A stretch of DNA of 16,664 nucleotides, taken from contig URUD01000054.1 of NCBI GenBank assembly GCA_900550935.1, forward strand, positions 1 through 16,664. The letters run 5' to 3'. Of the stretch, positions 7,478 through 15,096 are shown one piece after another; position 1 is the stretch's first letter, and the number at the start of each line of letters is the position of its first letter. The DNA comes from an uncultured Roseburia sp. (GTDB taxonomy: Bacteria > Bacillota > Clostridia > Lachnospirales > Lachnospiraceae). Below the pieces are notes generated by a model that saw nothing but the letters and a program-made list of their open reading frames with translations, was not told where the DNA came from and did no database searches. The translations under genes were made by a program, and so were the position numbers.

Positions 7478-8566
7478 ATGGCAGAAAAAATTATTTTAAC
7501 AGGAGACCGCCCAACAGGAAAACTTCATGTAGGGCATTATGCAGGTTCTTTAAAGAGAAGAGTAGAACTTCAGAATACGGGTGATTTTGATAAGATTTTT
7601 ATAATGATCGCAGATGCACAGGCATTGACGGATAATGCAGATAATCCGGCAAAAGTTCGTGACAATATCATGGAAGTGGCGTTGGATTATCTTTCCGTTG
7701 GGATCGATCCGGCAAAGTCCAATATCTTTATCCAGTCTTATGTGACTGAGCTGACTGAGCTGACCTTTTATTACATGAATCTGGTTACTGTTTCAAGATT
7801 ACAGCGAAATCCGACTGTAAAGGCAGAAATCCAGATGCGTAATTTTGAGGCAAGTATCCCGGTTGGATTTTTTAACTATCCGATCAGCCAGGCTGCGGAT
7901 ATTACCGCGTTCCACGCGACAACCGTTCCGGTTGGGGAAGATCAGATGCCGATGATAGAGCAGACGAAAGAGATCGTGCATAAATTTAATTCCGTATATG
8001 GGGAGACCCTTACCGATCCGCAGATCTTACTGCCGGATAATAAGGCATGTCTGCGGCTTCCGGGCACTGATGGTAAGGCAAAGATGAGTAAGTCACTTGG
8101 AAACTGCATTTATCTGTCAGAACCGGAAGCAGAGGTTAAGAAAAAAATCATGTCCATGTTTACCGATCCAAACCATATCAGGATCGAGGATCCAGGCAAT
8201 CTGGAGGGCAATACAGTATTTACCTACTTGGATGCATTCTGCAACGATGCTCATTTCGCAGAATATCTGCCGGAGTACAGTTGTTTACAGGAATTAAAAG
8301 ATCATTACACCAGAGGTGGTCTCGGTGACGTAAAAGTCAAGAAGTTCTTAAACAATGTAATGCAGGAAGAACTGTCACCGATCCGTGCACGCAGAAAAGA
8401 ATACGAAAATCGTATCGAAGATGTCTATGACATTTTAAAGAAGGGCAGTGAGACTGCAAGAGAGCAGGCGGCAAAGACCCTTTCCGAAGTAAAACATGCA
8501 ATGAAGATCGATTATTTTGATACCCCGGAATTTCTGGAGGAACAAAAAGAAAAATACAGCTTATAA
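7478..8566 (+). CDS. trpS: Tryptophanyl-tRNA synthetase
   Basis: The product is a 362-residue class I aminoacyl-tRNA synthetase that charges tRNA-Trp. The HIGH motif is HVGH at residues 17-20 within TGDRPTGKLHVGHYAGSL, and the KMSKS motif is a perfect copy at 202-206. The VGEDQ segment at about 152-156, followed by the active-site helix, is also typical. Length is slightly above the usual 330 residues and fits the longer clostridial type. An upstream in-frame ATG exists at 7436 but would overlap the promoter -10; the ATG at 7478 has AGGGG seven bases before it and begins with the conserved MAEKIILTGDRPTG, so it is the start. The next gene, glnS, follows after 36 bases without a terminator, so the two synthetases probably share the upstream promoter. 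Confidence 0.97.
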   Translation: MAEKIILTGDRPTGKLHVGHYAGSLKRRVELQNTGDFDKIFIMIADAQALTDNADNPAKVRDNIMEVALDYLSVGIDPAKSNIFIQSYVTELTELTFYYMNLVTVSRLQRNPTVKAEIQMRNFEASIPVGFFNYPISQAADITAFHATTVPVGEDQMPMIEQTKEIVHKFNSVYGETLTDPQILLPDNKACLRLPGTDGKAKMSKSLGNCIYLSEPEAEVKKKIMSMFTDPNHIRIEDPGNLEGNTVFTYLDAFCNDAHFAEYLPEYSCLQELKDHYTRGGLGDVKVKKFLNNVMQEELSPIRARRKEYENRIEDVYDILKKGSETAREQAAKTLSEVKHAMKIDYFDTPEFLEEQKEKYSL

Positions 8567-8602
8567 GAGGAATAAGGCAGATTTGAGGAGGACGCAGGCA
8601 TT

Positions 8603-10291
8603 ATGGAAAACGAAAATGTCTCAAAGAATTTTATTGAACAGATGATTGACAAAGATATAGAGGAGGGACATTGCAAGGTTGTTCATACCAGATTTCCACC
8701 GGAACCAAACGGTTACCTTCATATCGGACATGCAAAGTCTATTCTTTTAAATTCCGGGCTTGCACAGAAATACAACGGAAAATTTAACCTGCGGTTTGAT
8801 GACACCAATCCAACCAAAGAAAAGACAGAGTTCGTTGAGGCGATCAAAGAAGATATCAAATGGCTCGGAGCAGACTGGGAAGACAGACTGTTCTTCGCAT
8901 CCGATTATTTTGATCAGATGTATGAAGCCGCTGTAAAACTGATCAAAAAAGGGAAAGCATATGTTTCGGATCTGAATGCAGATGAGATCCGCGAGTACCG
9001 GGGTACCCTGACTGAGCCGGGAAAAAAGGATCCGTCTGCGGATCGTAGTGTAGAAGAAAATTTAGCACTGTTTGAAGACATGAAAAACGGCAGATTTGCA
9101 GATGGAGAAAAAGTTCTGCGTGCCAAGATTGATATGACATCATCCAATATCAACATGAGAGATCCGGTCATCTACCGTGTTGCTCATATGAATCATCACA
9201 GAACCGGAGATAAATGGTGCATTTACCCGATGTATGACTTTGCACATCCGATCGAGGATGCAATTGAGGGAATTACCCATTCAATCTGTACGCTTGAGTT
9301 TGAGGATCACAGACCGCTTTATAACTGGGTCATTGATGAAGTGGGCTGTGACATGATACCGGATAAAGAGGAGATGCCTCCAAGACAGATTGAGTTTGCA
9401 AAACTGTACCTGACTAATGTTGTTACTGGAAAGAGATACATCAAACGACTGGTAGAGGAAGGAATTGTAGACGGCTGGGATGATCCACGTCTGGTTTCCA
9501 TTGCTGCACTCCGCAGAAGAGGATTTACACCGGAGTCCTTAAAGATGTTCGTAGAATTATGCGGTATCTCTAAAGCAAACAGTTCTGTTGATTATGCGAT
9601 GTTAGAGTACTGCATCCGCGAGGACTTAAAAATGAAAAAGTCTCGTATGATGGCAATCTTAGATCCGGTAAAGGTTGTGATCGACAACTATCCGGAAGGA
9701 GAGACAGAGTACTTAGATGTTGTAAATAACCTTGAAAATGAGGCACTTGGCAGCCGTAAGGTACCTTTCTCCAGAGAGATCTATATTGACAGGGAAGACT
9801 TTATGGAAGAGCCACCGAAAAAATATTTCCGTATGTTCCCGGGCAATGAAGTGCGTCTGATGAATGCTTATTTTGTCACATGCAATAGTTTTATTAAGGA
9901 TGAAAACGGAAAAGTAACCGAGATCCACTGTACCTATGACCCTGCATCCAAAGGCGGAAACAGCCCGGATGGCAGAAAAGTAAAAGGAACGATCCAGTGG
10001 GTATCTGCAGCACATGCACTGGATGCAGAAGTACGTCTTTACGAAAATATCGTAGATGAGGAAAAGGGTGTATACAATGAGGATGGAAGCCTTAATTTAA
10101 ACCCGAACTCACTGACCGTGTTAAAGAACTGTAAGATCGAAGAAAATGTAAAAGATGCGAAAGCATATGACAGCTTCCAGTTTGTGAGACAGGGATTTTT
10201 CTGTGTGGATGCAAAGGATTCCACACCGGATCATCTGGTATTTAACCGGATCGTATCTTTGAAGAGTTCTTTTAAATTACCAACTGCGTAG
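8603..10291 (+). CDS. glnS: Glutaminyl-tRNA synthetase
   Basis: The product has 562 residues and charges tRNA-Gln directly. The class I signature PPEPNGYLHIGHAK is at residues 32-45 with HIGH at 40-43. GlnRS hallmarks follow: RFDDTNP, YPMYDFAHPIEDAIEGITHS, CTLEFEDHRPLYNW and DGWDDPR with LRRRGFTPES. The second signature, usually VMSKR in this family, reads VVTGKR (273-278): the catalytic Lys and following Arg are kept but Met-Ser are replaced by Thr-Gly. The C-terminal 220 residues have the two-barrel anticodon-binding domain (IREDLKMKKSRMMAILDPVK onward), and length is close to that of E. coli GlnRS. Many Firmicutes lack GlnRS and make Gln-tRNA through GatCAB, so its presence fits Lachnospiraceae. 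The ribosome binding site is GAGGAGG at 8585-8591. It sits between trpS and a DUF2225 gene. Confidence 0.97.
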   Translation: MENENVSKNFIEQMIDKDIEEGHCKVVHTRFPPEPNGYLHIGHAKSILLNSGLAQKYNGKFNLRFDDTNPTKEKTEFVEAIKEDIKWLGADWEDRLFFASDYFDQMYEAAVKLIKKGKAYVSDLNADEIREYRGTLTEPGKKDPSADRSVEENLALFEDMKNGRFADGEKVLRAKIDMTSSNINMRDPVIYRVAHMNHHRTGDKWCIYPMYDFAHPIEDAIEGITHSICTLEFEDHRPLYNWVIDEVGCDMIPDKEEMPPRQIEFAKLYLTNVVTGKRYIKRLVEEGIVDGWDDPRLVSIAALRRRGFTPESLKMFVELCGISKANSSVDYAMLEYCIREDLKMKKSRMMAILDPVKVVIDNYPEGETEYLDVVNNLENEALGSRKVPFSREIYIDREDFMEEPPKKYFRMFPGNEVRLMNAYFVTCNSFIKDENGKVTEIHCTYDPASKGGNSPDGRKVKGTIQWVSAAHALDAEVRLYENIVDEEKGVYNEDGSLNLNPNSLTVLKNCKIEENVKDAKAYDSFQFVRQGFFCVDAKDSTPDHLVFNRIVSLKSSFKLPTA

Positions 10292-10313
10292 AGGAGTATT
10301 GGTATTTTGTGCC

Positions 10314-10352
10314 GGAGCGCCACAAAGTATTTCTTCTGTCGCAAGACGCTCC
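10314..10352 (+). promoter_or_regulatory. Inverted repeat in the glnS-DUF2225 gap
   Basis: GGAGCG (10314-10319) is an exact reverse complement of CGCTCC (10347-10352). Inside it ACAAAG and CTTCTGT can extend pairing with a bulge. The hairpin ends six bases before the TGAGGTG ribosome binding site of the next gene and has no T-run after it, so it is not a terminator. It could be an RNA processing or translation control element, or a chance repeat. Confidence 0.35.
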
Positions 10353-10368
10353 AGAAATGAGGTGTACT

Positions 10369-11226
10369 ATGAATTTATTTGCTGGATTAGAGAAGTTTGG
10401 AATTAAAGCGGACGATACAACAAACCTTTTTGAGGAAGAAAAAAAAGCAGCTACACAGGGCGAAGGGGCGGCAAAGGAAGAAATCCCGGAAGAGGATAGT
10501 TTTCTGTTAGACAAAGCAATCCGCTGTACGGTCTGTGACAAGGTATTTAAGACCAAGATCATTAAAAATGGTCGTGTTAAGAGAAAAGAACCGGATCTGG
10601 ATCTGCGTCCACGTTTTGAGTATATTGATACCTTAAAATACAATGTAGTATCCTGCCCATACTGTGGTTATACGGCAATGAACCGTTATTTTGAACATCT
10701 GACATCCGGTCAGCGTAAAATGATCAAGGAGCAGGTGGGTGCAAATTACAAAGCAGAGGGCTCTGTAGACCCTATGGTACTCGATTATGATATGGCAATT
10801 GAGAGATACAAACTCGCATTGTTTAACACCATTGTTAAGAAGGGGAAAACAAGCGAGAAAGCATACATATGCTTAAACATCGCATGGCTGTATCGCGGTC
10901 AGGTTGAGGAACTGAATGCTGCAGAGACGAAGGATGAAGCTAAGATCAAAGAATGTCAGGGACAGGAAGAAGCATTTTATCAGCAGGCATTTGAAGGATT
11001 TATGAAAGCAGTTTCTACAGAGGATTTCCCGATGTGCGGTATGGATTCCTGTACCGTGGATTATCTGCTCGCAACGATGGCATATCATTATAAGAAATTT
11101 GATGTTTCTTCCAAGTGTATTGCAAGGATCCAGGCAGCACCATCGGCTTCCAAGAAGATGAAAGACCGTGCTTTTGACTTGAAAGAGAAGATTGTTACAG
11201 AAATCAAAAACGGCAAGCAGGCGTAA
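10369..11226 (+). CDS. DUF2225 family zinc-ribbon-like protein
   Basis: The product has 285 residues and no known function. An acidic, Ala/Glu-rich N-terminus (residues 18-45) is followed by two cysteine pairs, CTVC (53-56) and CPYC (96-99), which probably bind one zinc ion. Between them is a Lys/Arg-rich segment (KNGRVKRKEPDLDLRPRF). The C-terminal two thirds are predicted helical, with TPR-like spacing (AYICLNIAWLYRGQ, DYLLATMAYHYKKF). No signal peptide or membrane segment is present, so the protein is cytosolic. A longer frame opens at a GTG at 10309, but the ATG at 10369 has TGAGGTG at 10358-10364 and the homologous-looking N-terminus MNLFAGLEKFGIKADD, so I choose it. It follows glnS closely and precedes a MocR regulator by 5 bases, so all are likely in one operon. 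Confidence 0.85.
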   Translation: MNLFAGLEKFGIKADDTTNLFEEEKKAATQGEGAAKEEIPEEDSFLLDKAIRCTVCDKVFKTKIIKNGRVKRKEPDLDLRPRFEYIDTLKYNVVSCPYCGYTAMNRYFEHLTSGQRKMIKEQVGANYKAEGSVDPMVLDYDMAIERYKLALFNTIVKKGKTSEKAYICLNIAWLYRGQVEELNAAETKDEAKIKECQGQEEAFYQQAFEGFMKAVSTEDFPMCGMDSCTVDYLLATMAYHYKKFDVSSKCIARIQAAPSASKKMKDRAFDLKEKIVTEIKNGKQA

Positions 11227-11231
11227 ATTTT

Positions 11232-12674
11232 ATGATTGAATTAATGATCAATCTACAGGGGGGAGCGAAAGCTCCCCTTTATGAAAAAATATACCAACAC
11301 ATCAAAAATGAGATCATTACCGGAAAAATGAAAACGGGAGAGCGGCTTCCGTCCACCAGAAGACTGGCGGAACATTTGATGGTAAGCCGCAGTACGGTAG
11401 AAATGGCATATGAACAGCTCCTGGCAGAGGGATACATCAAAGCGGAACCCTGCAGGGGTTTTTTTGTATGTGATGTGACAGAACTGTACCGCATTGGAAT
11501 GGAAGAAACATTGCGGGAGAAAGATGGCAGGATCATCCGGGAAGAACCGGCGGGACAGTCACATGGAGGAAAAAAACAGGAAGAAGCAGAAATTGATTTT
11601 TCTCCTTATGCGATCGATACAAGCCATTTCCCATTTAATATCTGGCGCAAGATCAATAAGAATGTGCTGTTGGATGATAAACAGGAATTGCTGTTTGCGG
11701 GTGATGGACAGGGTGATTATGGGTTGCGCAAGGCAATCGCTTCTTATTTACATCAAGCGCGTGGTGTCAACTGTAACCCGGAGAATATGATCATAGGTGC
11801 CGGAAATGAATATCTTGAGATTTTATTGACGCAGATTTTGGGGAAAGAAAAGAAAGTCGTGATGGAAAATCCGACCTATCTACAGGCATACCATACTTTT
11901 TACAATATGGGATATGAGATGGAATTACTGCCTGTTGATGAGTCCGGCCTTAAAGTAAGCGAGATACAGGAGAAAGACCCTGACATTGTTTATGTGATGC
12001 CGTCACATCAGTTCCCGCTTGGTACAGTTATGCCTTTAAAGCAGAGGCTGGAACTGCTAAAATGGGCATCCGAGGGAGAAAACCGCTATCTGATCGAGGA
12101 CGATCATGACAGCGAGTACCGCTACCGTGGAAAGCCGATCCCATCCTTGCAGAGCGTAGACCACTTTGGAAAGGTTATTTATCTGGGAACTTTTTCCAAA
12201 AGTATTGCGCCATCCCTTCGTATCAGCTATATGGTACTGCCGGAAAAACTGATGGAGCGTTACCGCAGTGCCTGCGGATTTTATTCTGCAACGGTACCGA
12301 AGATCCAGCAGGAAGTACTTCGGATGTTTATGGAAGAAGGTCATTTTGAACGCCATCTCAACAAAATGCGTGGAGTATACCGTGCGAAACGCGATTTTTT
12401 AATGGCAGAATTAAAAAAGAAGGACTGGATCTGGTCGATCCGTGGAGATTATGCAGGACTTCATGTGTTGGTAGAGGTAAAGACTTCACTTGCGGAAGAA
12501 GAACTCTGCAAAAGAGCTGCAGAGAGAAATCTTAAAATATCCGGTCTGTTTGAGCATTATATCGGAAACGGGGAACGGCAGAAATATCCGATCCTTCTGC
12601 TTGGCTATGGAAGCTTAAGGGAAATACAGATCCTAGAGGGAATCCAGAGATTAGAACAGATCTTAAAACAATAG
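11232..12674 (+). CDS. MocR-family transcription factor (GntR helix-turn-helix plus aminotransferase-like domain)
   Basis: The product has 480 residues. Residues 14-80 are a GntR winged helix (PLYEKIYQHIKNEI, then LPSTRRLAEHL and SRSTVEMAYEQLLAEGYI). After a Gln/Gly/Lys linker at about 100-120, residues 121-480 form a type I aminotransferase-like fold. The pyridoxal-phosphate lysine is K323 in GTFSKSIAPSLR; NPTYLQAY, PSHQFPLGTVMP and the DDHDSEYRY segment complete the cofactor pocket. Such proteins (PdxR, GabR and relatives) usually act as regulators that sense PLP or an amino compound, not as enzymes. MocR genes often lie divergent to their target; here there is no divergent neighbour, so the target is unknown and PdxR should not be assumed. 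The ATG at 11232 has only a weak AAGCAGG before it and may rely on coupling to the DUF2225 stop. Confidence 0.92.
   Translation: MIELMINLQGGAKAPLYEKIYQHIKNEIITGKMKTGERLPSTRRLAEHLMVSRSTVEMAYEQLLAEGYIKAEPCRGFFVCDVTELYRIGMEETLREKDGRIIREEPAGQSHGGKKQEEAEIDFSPYAIDTSHFPFNIWRKINKNVLLDDKQELLFAGDGQGDYGLRKAIASYLHQARGVNCNPENMIIGAGNEYLEILLTQILGKEKKVVMENPTYLQAYHTFYNMGYEMELLPVDESGLKVSEIQEKDPDIVYVMPSHQFPLGTVMPLKQRLELLKWASEGENRYLIEDDHDSEYRYRGKPIPSLQSVDHFGKVIYLGTFSKSIAPSLRISYMVLPEKLMERYRSACGFYSATVPKIQQEVLRMFMEEGHFERHLNKMRGVYRAKRDFLMAELKKKDWIWSIRGDYAGLHVLVEVKTSLAEEELCKRAAERNLKISGLFEHYIGNGERQKYPILLLGYGSLREIQILEGIQRLEQILKQ
11260..11280 (+). terminator. Terminator-like hairpin inside the start of the MocR gene
   Basis: GGGGAGC (11260-11266) pairs perfectly with GCTCCCC (11271-11277) around a GAAA tetraloop, followed by TTT. 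It lies 34 bases after the DUF2225 stop and covers codons 10-16 of the MocR gene. The T-run is short, so termination may be partial. The coded residues (GGAKAPLY) belong to the start of the winged helix, so translation must pass through it. Confidence 0.5.
11444..11465 (+). terminator. Second terminator-like hairpin in the MocR coding sequence
   Basis: AACCC (11446-11450) pairs with GGGTT (11456-11460) across a TGCAG loop, and two G-T pairs can lengthen the stem. Seven Ts follow (11459-11465). The stem is short and lies in codons for EPCRGFFV, a conserved MocR stretch, so codon constraint could explain it. Confidence 0.3.
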
Positions 12675-12721
12675 CATAAAATTACGTTTAACCTTTGTAA
12701 AAGCTTTTTTTTAGTGTACCA

Positions 12722-12727
12722 TATAAT
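12722..12727 (+). promoter_or_regulatory. Possible -10 box for the LacI-type gene
   Basis: A perfect TATAAT lies 28 bases before the ATG at 12756, with GAAGGA as ribosome binding site. No good -35 is present at 16-18 bases. The palindrome AAAAGCTTTT at 12699-12708 covers the -35 region and could be an operator, but the region is A/T-rich and the match is weak evidence. Confidence 0.4.
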
Positions 12728-12755
12728 CAGAATATACGAAAAAGAAGGATTAAAT

Positions 12756-13683
12756 ATGGCACAGAACAGGGTTCGGATCGTGGATGTTGCAGATTCATTA
12801 GGTCTTAGTACTGCAACTGTCTCAAAAGTGATTCATGGTAAAACAGAAAAGATTTCGGATGAGACGGTAAAACGTGTTCAGCTGGAACTTGAACGGTCAG
12901 GATATATCCCGAATATGGCGGGGATTTTGCTTGCGAGAAATAATTCAAGGATCATCGGTGTGGTAGTGAATGACCATGTGAAGTATGAGGGCAGGGTTTT
13001 AGTCCGACATCAGTGAGATTCCAGTGTTTGCTTCCATGTGGAATATGGAAGGTCTGATTCTGATGGGTTTTTGCAAAGCTGATTACGAGAAGCTCAGAAA
13101 TCAGATGAGGATATCGTTTGTTGTGTATGATGGCTATTTTGAAAAATGCTCTAAGGTAGTAAATCTGGTCATAAATCATTATGATTGCGGTTATCAGGCC
13201 GGAAAATATTTAAAGGAGCTGGGACATGAAAAAGCATTATGTATAGCAGATAATTTTATCTGCATGGATAAAGAGCGCATCGAGGGATTTTGCAAAGCCT
13301 TTGAACCAGGAGAAATATTAAGATGGGAGATACCAAAGACAGAAAAGGAGAGAATGCGTTTTTATGATGATAAGTATACGCAACTGTTAAAGGGCAATGT
13401 TACCGCTGTTTTTGCAGTGTCAGATTTTTATGCAGTTGAGTTGATGAAGTTTTTGCAAGGCAGGAACATTCGGATCCCAGAGGATATCCAGATCATCGGC
13501 TTTGATGATAACAGGGCAAGCAGGGAAAGCAATCCATCCCTTACAACAATTCATCAGGAGGCGCCTCTTAGTGCAAAAACTGCTATTAAGTGTCTGGAGG
13601 CAATGCGCAATGGAACAGAATATGAGACAGAAATCGTGCTGCCGGTTGAGTTGATAAAAAGAGAAAGTACGAGGAAATTATAA
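12756..13683 (+). pseudogene. LacI-family regulator gene broken by an out-of-frame internal deletion
   Basis: The N-terminal part (12756-13016) has an intact LacI helix-turn-helix: IVDVADSLGLSTATVSKVIHG, hinge NMAGILLARNN and the start of the sugar-binding domain, IIGVVVNDHVKYEGRVL. It then ends at TGA 13014-13016. The rest of the family continues in another frame from about 13003 (SDISEIPVFASMWNMEGL) to TAA 13681-13683, including NHYDCGYQAGKYLKELGH, CMDKERIEGF and DIQIIGFDDNRASRESNPSLTTI. The joined protein would be about 308 residues against a usual 335-340, and the missing piece falls exactly at the frame change, so about 30 codons plus a frame shift were lost near 12998-13003. A GTG at 13024 could start the C-terminal part but has no ribosome binding site. 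The product is probably not a working repressor. The final TAA overlaps the MATE start. Confidence 0.85.
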
Positions 13684-15014
13684 TGTCAAAGTTTATGAAA
13701 TCATTGTGTAAAATTGCAATTCCTGTCACCTTGCAAAGTATGCTGCAGGCATCTTTTTCAATTGTTGACCAGATTATGATAGGACAGTTAGGAGAAACTA
13801 ATATATCGGCAGTGGGACTATGTGGAAACTTTTCGCTGATTTTTTCTGTGGTGATCGGTGCAGTAAGCACGGTTGCGGGGATACTGATCGCACAGTTTAC
13901 TGGTGCGGAAGATACAAAAGAGGCCTGGTGCAGCTTTGATGTGAGTCTTATTAGTGGAATTGTAATAGCTGCGCTGTTTTTGTTTGCAGCAGGAGTTTTT
14001 CCATCGCAGATTCTTGGGCTGTATACGAGGGATGTGAGTATTGTAAATACCGGTGCGGTCTATTTCAGGATTGTAGCATTTACCTATATTCCAATGGCAG
14101 TCAGCAATATTTTATCTTCATGGCTGCGCTGTAGGGAGCATGCCACGATACCGTTTTTGGCAAGCTTTGGGGCAGTTGGTGTAAATACAGGTCTTAATTA
14201 TCTGCTGATATTTGGAAAACTTGGACTGCCATGTATGGGAATAAAAGGAGCTGCGATTGCGACATTTATTTCACAGCTGTTTAACCTTGCATTTATTGCC
14301 ATCGGATTTGCCTTAAACATCAGAAAGGATGGAGATAAGCCGGTATGGTCATTGTGTTTTGGCAAAATTACTATTAAGGATTATCTGCTCATGATTATGC
14401 CGATCCTGATCAGTGAATTTTTGTGGAGTCTTGGACAAAATGTGGAGTCTGCCGTCTATGGGCATCTTGGCACGTCAAACCTTGCTGCCTATACACTCAC
14501 CTGCCCGATACAGGGGCTTATTGTAGGAGCTCTTAGTGGATTGTCAGCGGCTGCCGGTGTGATGGTCGGCAAGAGACTTGGCAGGAAAGAATACGATGAG
14601 GCATACTCAGAATCGAAGAAGATCATGTATGCAGGCTTAGCCGGGGCGGTAGCCGTATCGGCATTGCTCATCCTTCTGGCAGGAGTATATACCGGACTGT
14701 ATCGTGTAGATGACAGCGTAAAAGAGCTTGGAAAGATATTGCTTATTGTATTTGCCCTGTATGCACCGGTCAAGGTGGAAAATATGATACTTGGCGGCGG
14801 AATCATAAGAAGCGGCGGTAATACAAAAATTATTATGGTGATTGATATTGTTGGCACATGGTGCATCGGAATCCCACTGTGCCTGCTTGCAGCGTATGTA
14901 TTTAAGTGGGGCATTGTTGGCGTGTATACACTGCTTACCACGGAAGAAATATTCAGGCTGATTGTATCATTGATTATCTTTAAGAGGCGTAAGTGGATGA
15001 TCAGTCTATCGTAG
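13683..15014 (+). CDS. MATE family multidrug/metabolite efflux transporter
   Basis: The product has 443 residues and about twelve membrane segments in two similar halves. The N-terminal half carries IPVTLQSMLQASFSIVDQIMIGQLGETNISAVGL, cut here in description as the family's first two helices, followed by TGAEDTKEA and FRIVAFTYIPMAVSN. A second half starts near ITIKDYLLMIMPILISEFLWSLGQ, with NLAAYTLTCPI and GKRLGRKEYDEAY loops. The family exports drugs or metabolites using sodium or proton gradients; the substrate cannot be read from the sequence. The ATG overlaps the preceding stop as TAATG and has GAGGAAAT before it. Since the upstream LacI-type gene is broken, its control may have been relaxed. 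A strong terminator lies 13 bases after the stop. Confidence 0.92.
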   Translation: MSKFMKSLCKIAIPVTLQSMLQASFSIVDQIMIGQLGETNISAVGLCGNFSLIFSVVIGAVSTVAGILIAQFTGAEDTKEAWCSFDVSLISGIVIAALFLFAAGVFPSQILGLYTRDVSIVNTGAVYFRIVAFTYIPMAVSNILSSWLRCREHATIPFLASFGAVGVNTGLNYLLIFGKLGLPCMGIKGAAIATFISQLFNLAFIAIGFALNIRKDGDKPVWSLCFGKITIKDYLLMIMPILISEFLWSLGQNVESAVYGHLGTSNLAAYTLTCPIQGLIVGALSGLSAAAGVMVGKRLGRKEYDEAYSESKKIMYAGLAGAVAVSALLILLAGVYTGLYRVDDSVKELGKILLIVFALYAPVKVENMILGGGIIRSGGNTKIIMVIDIVGTWCIGIPLCLLAAYVFKWGIVGVYTLLTTEEIFRLIVSLIIFKRRKWMISLS

Positions 15015-15027
15015 TGTGAGGTAATGG

Positions 15028-15071
15028 AAAGGTGTATCGTGATGAGAAAACTCAATACGATACACCTTTTT
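15028..15071 (+). terminator. Strong rho-independent terminator between MATE and argG
   Basis: AAAGGTGTATCGT (15028-15040) and ACGATACACCTTT (15057-15069) are perfect reverse complements, giving a 13-base-pair stem with a 16-base loop, followed by further Ts to 15071. It ends MATE transcription. On the minus strand the same stem is followed by only three Ts, so it may also stop the convergent argG transcript, though less strongly. Confidence 0.88.
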
Positions 15072-15096
15072 ATATGTGACAAATATGAAAATACGA

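Noticed and set aside
14489..15082. Minus-strand open frame of 197 codons
   Set aside because: It is antisense to the MATE gene and runs through the terminator; the composition is that of a reversed membrane-protein gene.
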